From the NCBI GenBank assembly GCA_023212695.1, contig JALCCG010000468.1, positions 1-10,445 of the forward strand: a stretch of 10,445 nt of DNA. The letters run 5' to 3'. Both the position numbers and the translations under genes were made by a program. The notes under the pieces were generated by a model. That model saw only the letters and a list, made by a program, of their open reading frames with translations. It ran no database searches and was not told the DNA's origin. Within the stretch, counting starts at the first letter, position 1. Every line of letters starts with the position of its first letter. This DNA comes from Sporisorium sorghi. Taxonomy: Eukaryota > Basidiomycota > Ustilaginomycetes > Ustilaginales > Ustilaginaceae. Below, in pieces: positions 6,843 to 10,445 of this stretch.

Positions 6843-8174
6843 TCATTCAGGCAGCGGCGCGGACCATTCGAGATACGTAGCAGGCACAAGACCTTTGACG
6901 CCTTCGTCGCCGCCGTCCTTGACAGCAATAGCCCAGCCGCCCTCCAGCGAGCCGACGACATGAACCACATCGCCAGGCGCGACAGCCAGCTCGTGTTCAG
7001 AAACAGGGTCGAATTGGTAGAGCACATTGTACACGCCCTCGGGGACGCTTGCGTTGTCGCCCTGATCCCCGTCGAACTCGTTTTCGTCTTCGGCACCTTC
7101 GATGTAAAACTCGTGCTCGTCGGCATCGGCGGCGTCTTGAGCGTGCTCGTCGGCGTATTGGCTGTCGTCTGCAGATGGTTGGGGCTCGACGAGTGGGTGA
7201 CCGTGATGACGAGGGTCGTCGCTGGGGAACGCAAAGTCTCGCACTTTTATCGAGGACCACGGATCGTCCTTGTTGCTGTCGTTGCGAGCGGTCTGGTAGC
7301 TGGCGCTCGAATTGTGTCGTGACGATTTGACGCTGCGAAGCGGGCTAGCCTCACGACCGGATTGGGATGCGATAGAGCCTCGAGAAGAAGAGGGTTGCAG
7401 AGCATCAATGGTTGTAGATGCAGGTTCGAGTGGCGAGATGGCCGTGCTGAGACGGTGACGCGAGCTGGACGAGCTCGAGCTGGGAAGCAGCTGAGGCGAT
7501 GCGACGGACGCCGAAGCCTGGGAGCTTCGCCTTGAGACCGAGCTGGACGAGGCATTGGCAATCTTGGATGCTGTCTCGGCACACGACGGTAACGACGGCG
7601 GACGTGTGGGTGTGGAAGGGTTGGAGGCGGCTGTTGTTGGACTGAGCCCAGATGTGGAAGGCCGAGCGGTGGCTTCCTTTAGAGCTGGTAGCGAGAGAGT
7701 TGCTAGCGGAGAGGCAGATGAGGATGCTGCTGCAGATGCCTTGGCGGTGCGTCCAGCTGGAGGAGGTTTGAGTCTCCAATCCTGACCTTCTTCTGGAGAG
7801 GGCACAAAGCCGCCGGATGGGCTGGGGTAGAGCGTGTCTGCCGGACTAGGTTTGGGCGGAGCCATGGTCAAGGGTGATGGCTCATTGAGCGGATCCTGTG
7901 AGCTGGAGGAGGATGATGACGACGGAGGTAGACCGAGAGCGACGATAGCCTCGGAAGAGAGTGGGGTGGAATTGACGCGACTGAGTTCCGATGAGAGGTT
8001 GGCAGTGGACAGAAAGACGGCGTCTGCTGACTTGCGATCTGATCTGTTGGGAGATGCGTCGGCTTCGGCATTTGCAGCTGATGAGAGGATAAGAAAGTCA
8101 GCAGGAGCTAGAACAAAGGGCGGCGTGCGATGAGGATAGGACATACCCTTGAGCCTAGCGTCTATTGACGGCAT
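6843..8174 (-). CDS. SH3-domain adaptor protein, possibly Nbp2/Skb5-like (join 8174..8147, 8077..6843)
   Basis: The preferred model has 420 residues: a 28-nt first exon (MPSIDARLK) and one long exon. Residues 10-280 are Ser/Pro/Ala-rich and predicted disordered. Near residue 281 comes a short conserved-looking segment, DPWSSIKVRDFAFPSDDPRH, then an acidic stretch. Residues 356-414 are an SH3 domain: VLYQFD (ALYDY position), ELAVAPGDVVHVV, GGWAIAV, and GLVPATYLEW (the G-x-[FVI]-P-x-N-Y position, Asn replaced by Thr). A C-terminal SH3 after disorder and an RDFAFP segment recalls the fungal Nbp2/Skb5 adaptors of stress-MAPK and polarity signalling, but that assignment is tentative. An in-frame ATG at 8474 exists; using it would translate a 15-T tract and atypical sequence, so 8174 is preferred. 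The SH3 domain is certain; the 5' end is not. Confidence 0.75.
   Translation of the reverse strand: MPSIDARLKGMSYPHRTPPFVLAPADFLILSSAANAEADASPNRSDRKSADAVFLSTANLSSELSRVNSTPLSSEAIVALGLPPSSSSSSSSQDPLNEPSPLTMAPPKPSPADTLYPSPSGGFVPSPEEGQDWRLKPPPAGRTAKASAAASSSASPLATLSLPALKEATARPSTSGLSPTTAASNPSTPTRPPSLPSCAETASKIANASSSSVSRRSSQASASVASPQLLPSSSSSSSRHRLSTAISPLEPASTTIDALQPSSSRGSIASQSGREASPLRSVKSSRHNSSASYQTARNDSNKDDPWSSIKVRDFAFPSDDPRHHGHPLVEPQPSADDSQYADEHAQDAADADEHEFYIEGAEDENEFDGDQGDNASVPEGVYNVLYQFDPVSEHELAVAPGDVVHVVGSLEGGWAIAVKDGGDEGVKGLVPATYLEWSAPLPE
8078..8146 (-). other. Stop-free 69-nt intron of the SH3 gene (phase 1)
   Basis: On the minus strand the donor is GTATGT from 8146 and the acceptor is CATCAG ending at 8078. 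CTGAC puts the branch A at 8098, 20 nt from the acceptor. The length is a multiple of three with no in-frame stop, so retention would insert 23 residues after Lys9 and change the junction little. All splice signals match the other two introns in the window. Confidence 0.75.
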
Positions 8175-8363
8175 GGGGTCAGGTCGTGATCGATATCGTG
8201 CCAGATAGAGAAACGAGTCGTGAGGGTGGTTTCCTGTTTCCAATGTGCGCTCGATGCTGCCAATGTGGTTCGAGCGTGATGATGGTTTGATGGCAACAAA
8301 GCGTGTAGTTACAACGCAACGCGGCGGGCGTGTCGGTCGAACGTCGAGATTAATAAAATCCCC

Positions 8364-8378
8364 AAAAAAAAAAAAAAA
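8364..8378 (+). repeat. A15 homopolymer in the divergent promoter
   Basis: Fifteen consecutive A residues lie about 190 bp from the SH3-gene start and 470 bp from the uL24m start. Poly(dA:dT) tracts of this length exclude nucleosomes in fungi and could serve both promoters. As a homopolymer it is also prone to length error in sequencing. Confidence 0.9.
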
Positions 8379-8725
8379 GAAGGCGTTCAGACCCTGCTTG
8401 GGCGCCGATTCTCCATTGACTGCTACCATAGCCTCGCGATGGGCATCTTGAGCTACATACAGAGCCACGTCCATGTGACCGCGTCAGTAGAGCGCATCAA
8501 CTGCTTCTGGCAGTGTACAGCATTGGGACAGACGTCGACCAGCAGCCCAGCGCAATAAGACGAGCAAACTAGTCGCTGTTCACAACATCGAAATTGCCTC
8601 TCATGCCTACATGGAGTGAGAGGAGAGGGCGAATACTCTCTGCCAGTTTTCACGGCCGAGACAAGATTTTCTCAAGCTGTTAAATTCACACCACTCTTTG
8701 CGGATGAGCGCGTCGAGAAGAAAAA

Positions 8726-8742
8726 GATTTTTGAGAAAGCGA
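8726..8742 (+). promoter_or_regulatory. Candidate mitoribosomal-gene promoter element (copy 2)
   Basis: GATTTTTGAG (8726-8735) runs directly into GAAAGCGA (8735-8742). The T-block ends 113 bp before the uL24m ATG at 8848, compared with 109 bp for copy 1 before mS34. The match covers both blocks, their order, their strand and their distance from the ATG. Confidence 0.4.
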
Positions 8743-8847
8743 GACAAAGTCAATCTTCTTCCGTCATCATTGTCTTCAACATCATCACCGTCGTCGCACC
8801 ACACTTACACGGACTTCTCACAGACGCACGTCGTCGTCCAGACCACA

Positions 8848-10176
8848 ATGTCCAGAGCAAGCTCCACAGGAGGTGTCATGCGCTCGCTGCGCCATCTCAA
8901 CCCTCCCACAAAAGGCTCCAAATTCGCCATCAGAGCCCCTTCTCATGCCGCCCACCGTCCCAAATTTGTTCAGCCCAAGGACCGCATCCCCTTCTGGAAC
9001 ATCGTCCCCGGTGACCATGTCAAGCTTCGATGCGGCAGAGTCGGTCAGAAGGAAGGTCTCGAGTCGGACAGCGAGAAAGTTCGAGGCGAGGGTATCGTCG
9101 TTAGCATCGACAGGGAGAAGAACTGGCTCTGGCTCAGGGATGTCGACGACAACAACAAGCTCGCACCGAAGTCCATTCGACACATCGTCCCTCGCTACGT
9201 AGACCCTCTTCAGCCTGAAAAGGGCTACGGTCCCAACACCACCGAAATCCCGCGTCCCGTCCACTATTCCAACGTCATGCTCAAGATTCCCGGCTCCGAT
9301 CAGTTTGCAGTTCGTCTTTCCCGTTCAGCAGCAAAATACGACAAGCGCAAGGGCATGTACATCTGGAAGCGTTTCGCTACCCTCAAGGTTTCCGCCGAAA
9401 AGCTGCTCGAAACGGGAAAGCCTTTCGAAAAGGTCGAAGTCCCCTGGCCATCTCTCCCAGGCAAGCGTAGAATTCGCGACTCTACCATGAGCGACCGCCA
9501 TGTCGTCGAAGCCGAATCCTGGGCCCCGTGGAGACCCGAGGACCCCGTCCTGCTTCCCGAACGCAAAGGCATCACCTCGCCTCAGTCAGAGCGAAGAGCT
9601 GCCCTCCTCACTCTGGAGCGCATGGAGCGCGACGCCGAAAAAGTGTCCCAAGCTGGCCCATCCGCCGCGCCCCACCACGCTCACGGCACCTACGCCGGCT
9701 TCAAGCAGGAGGCTCGTGCCAAGCCTCCTCCTCCCATCGCTCAGCCTCCCACTCCAGCAGAGACCATCCGACTCGGCACCGACGCCGCCTCCGAGTGGGC
9801 CAGCGGCGACGCCATCCAAGCGCATCGTCAAGAGGGCGGCCTCTCGTTCCTCTGGCGCGACTACCTCGACGTCACTCCACGACACGGTCCTGCAAGCGGA
9901 GGTGACTGGAGCGAACTGCCGCCCAGCACGCCCAAGGGCGGTCTCGACGCTCCCAGAAGCCCTCGCGATGGGCGTCTCACGGACGGTGTCAGCCGCAACG
10001 ATGTGGATCGCATGCCCATCGAACTGCTCATGTCGCGCGACCTTACCAACGAGCGCGGTCTCAAGTGGAGGATGAGGAGGTGGAAGGACAAGCAGGCCGA
10101 AAAGCAGCAGCAGGCCATCGATGCGCAACGCTCAAGGAACGAGCTGCTCAAGGAACTCGACGCTCTCAAACTCTAG
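8848..10176 (+). CDS. MRPL40: Mitochondrial large-subunit ribosomal protein uL24m with long C-terminal extension
   Basis: From ATG 8848 the protein has 442 residues. The basic start (MSRASSTGGVMRSLRHLNPP) suits mitochondrial import. Residues 47-100 carry the KOW-type RNA-binding core: IPFWNIVPGDHVKL, a Lys/Glu-rich insertion, GEGIVVSIDREKNWLWLRDV. KGYGPNTTEIPRPVHYSNVM (125-144) follows. This order matches uL24m (yeast Mrpl40, human MRPL24), a 23S-type rRNA-binding protein of the mitoribosome. The remaining 300 residues exceed bacterial L24 greatly. They include WAPWRPEDPVLLP, ERRAALLTLERMERDAEKV, a Pro-rich section, FLWRDYLDVTPRHG and a final charged helix (RWKDKQAEKQQQAIDAQRSR). An in-frame ATG at 8698 would add 50 Arg/Ser/Thr-rich residues. 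I prefer 8848 for its CCACAATG context and because the upstream stretch looks like a C/T-rich leader containing a promoter-like element. ATG 8878 is a third option. Confidence 0.85.
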   Translation: MSRASSTGGVMRSLRHLNPPTKGSKFAIRAPSHAAHRPKFVQPKDRIPFWNIVPGDHVKLRCGRVGQKEGLESDSEKVRGEGIVVSIDREKNWLWLRDVDDNNKLAPKSIRHIVPRYVDPLQPEKGYGPNTTEIPRPVHYSNVMLKIPGSDQFAVRLSRSAAKYDKRKGMYIWKRFATLKVSAEKLLETGKPFEKVEVPWPSLPGKRRIRDSTMSDRHVVEAESWAPWRPEDPVLLPERKGITSPQSERRAALLTLERMERDAEKVSQAGPSAAPHHAHGTYAGFKQEARAKPPPPIAQPPTPAETIRLGTDAASEWASGDAIQAHRQEGGLSFLWRDYLDVTPRHGPASGGDWSELPPSTPKGGLDAPRSPRDGRLTDGVSRNDVDRMPIELLMSRDLTNERGLKWRMRRWKDKQAEKQQQAIDAQRSRNELLKELDALKL

Positions 10177-10287
10177 GACCCGCCTCTTCATTCACCTTTT
10201 CAATCCCATCTCATGGCAAAACACCTTTCTGTTCAAGCTTTGACTGTGTGAGGAAAGTGCTTCGATTTGCTGTGTGTGAATGAGCAA
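10177..10287. other. Short intergenic region between convergent stops
   Basis: These 111 bp separate the uL24m stop from the stop of a minus-strand gene. They must contain both 3' ends, which may overlap. The stretch is CT- and TG-rich with no coding signal and no clear poly(A) hexamer. Confidence 0.5.
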
Positions 10288-10445
10288 TCACATGCTTGCC
10301 TCGGCGACCAGCTGCTTTGCTGCAGGCGACCTTCTGAGCACCGCCTGCTGCAGCCTCTTGAGCAGGCGGATCATCAAGAGTGGATCGCCGCGTCCCGTGA
10401 TGCGCTTGAATGCATATAGGAAGAAGCTCGAGACGAGCACGAGGC
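10288..10445 (-). CDS. C-terminal end of an unidentified, probably membrane-anchored protein (partial)
   Basis: On the minus strand one frame is open from 10443 to a TGA at 10290-10288, giving 51 residues. It starts with a hydrophobic run (LVLVSSFFLYAF), continues with KRITGRGDPLLMIRLLKRL, and ends in a basic, helix-prone tail (LRRSPAAKQLVAEASM). The pattern fits the end of a transmembrane segment followed by a short positively charged tail, which by the positive-inside rule would face the cytosol or matrix. The other two minus-strand frames either stop early or look unlike protein. I do not recognise the family, and most of the gene lies beyond the window. Confidence 0.5.
   Translation of the reverse strand, partial: LVLVSSFFLYAFKRITGRGDPLLMIRLLKRLQQAVLRRSPAAKQLVAEASM

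Larger units (their letters stand above)
8175..8847. promoter_or_regulatory. Divergent promoter region between the SH3 and uL24m genes
   Basis: These 673 bp separate two divergent starts and hold both promoters and leaders. A 15-A homopolymer at 8364-8378 sits centrally, next to AATAAAATC. The GATTTTTGAG/GAAAGCGA element is at 8726-8742, and a CAT/CGT-rich pyrimidine leader leads to the ATG at 8848. A minus-strand frame from 8474 and a plus-strand frame from 8698 extend the flanking genes into it, but I treat both as leader sequence. Confidence 0.55.

Noticed and set aside
8175..8474. N-terminal 100-residue extension of the SH3 protein
   Set aside because: It translates a 15-T homopolymer into a Phe run and has composition unlike the rest; treated as leader/promoter, though recorded as a finding because it is not excluded.

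Overview
The window looks like nuclear DNA of a basidiomycete fungus, most likely a smut-type yeast (Ustilaginales; inferred). The reasons are compact GC-rich genes, short introns of 69-100 nt with GTAAGT/GTATGT donors and CTGAC branch sites, C/T-rich leaders, and proteins with long Ser/Pro/Ala-rich stretches. I saw no mobile element, CRISPR array, tRNA, rRNA or phage gene.

Layout, left to right. (1) 1-342 (+): the 3' end of a gene resembling the C-terminus of an Mbp1/Res/Swi6-type G1/S transcription factor. (2) 719-1278 (+): a two-exon gene for mitoribosomal small-subunit protein mS34, with a (CA)12 repeat directly before its ATG. (3) 1808-4087 (+): a 759-residue, mostly disordered protein I could not place in a family. 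It has a textbook PCNA-binding PIP box, two degenerate PIP-like motifs and four copies of a PL[A/P]W motif, and it is preceded by a 6-codon uORF. (4) 6459-4323 (-): a gephyrin/CnxE-type fusion for the last steps of molybdenum cofactor synthesis, with an intron near its C-terminus. (5) 8174-6843 (-): a disordered protein with a C-terminal SH3 domain, possibly an Nbp2/Skb5-type adaptor, with a stop-free 69-nt intron. (6) 8848-10176 (+): mitoribosomal large-subunit protein uL24m with a long C-terminal extension. (7) 10445-10288 (-): the C-terminal end of an unidentified protein, probably membrane-anchored.

The genes are ordinary monocistronic neighbours, not an operon. Two links may matter. The two mitoribosomal genes share a GATTTTT(T)GAG + GAAAGCGA promoter element about 110 bp before each start codon. 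The PIP-box gene has an overlapping SCB/MCB-like (CACGAAACGCG) site, the kind of site read by the factor family at the left edge. The PIP-box/PL[A/P]W protein is the best candidate for something undescribed.
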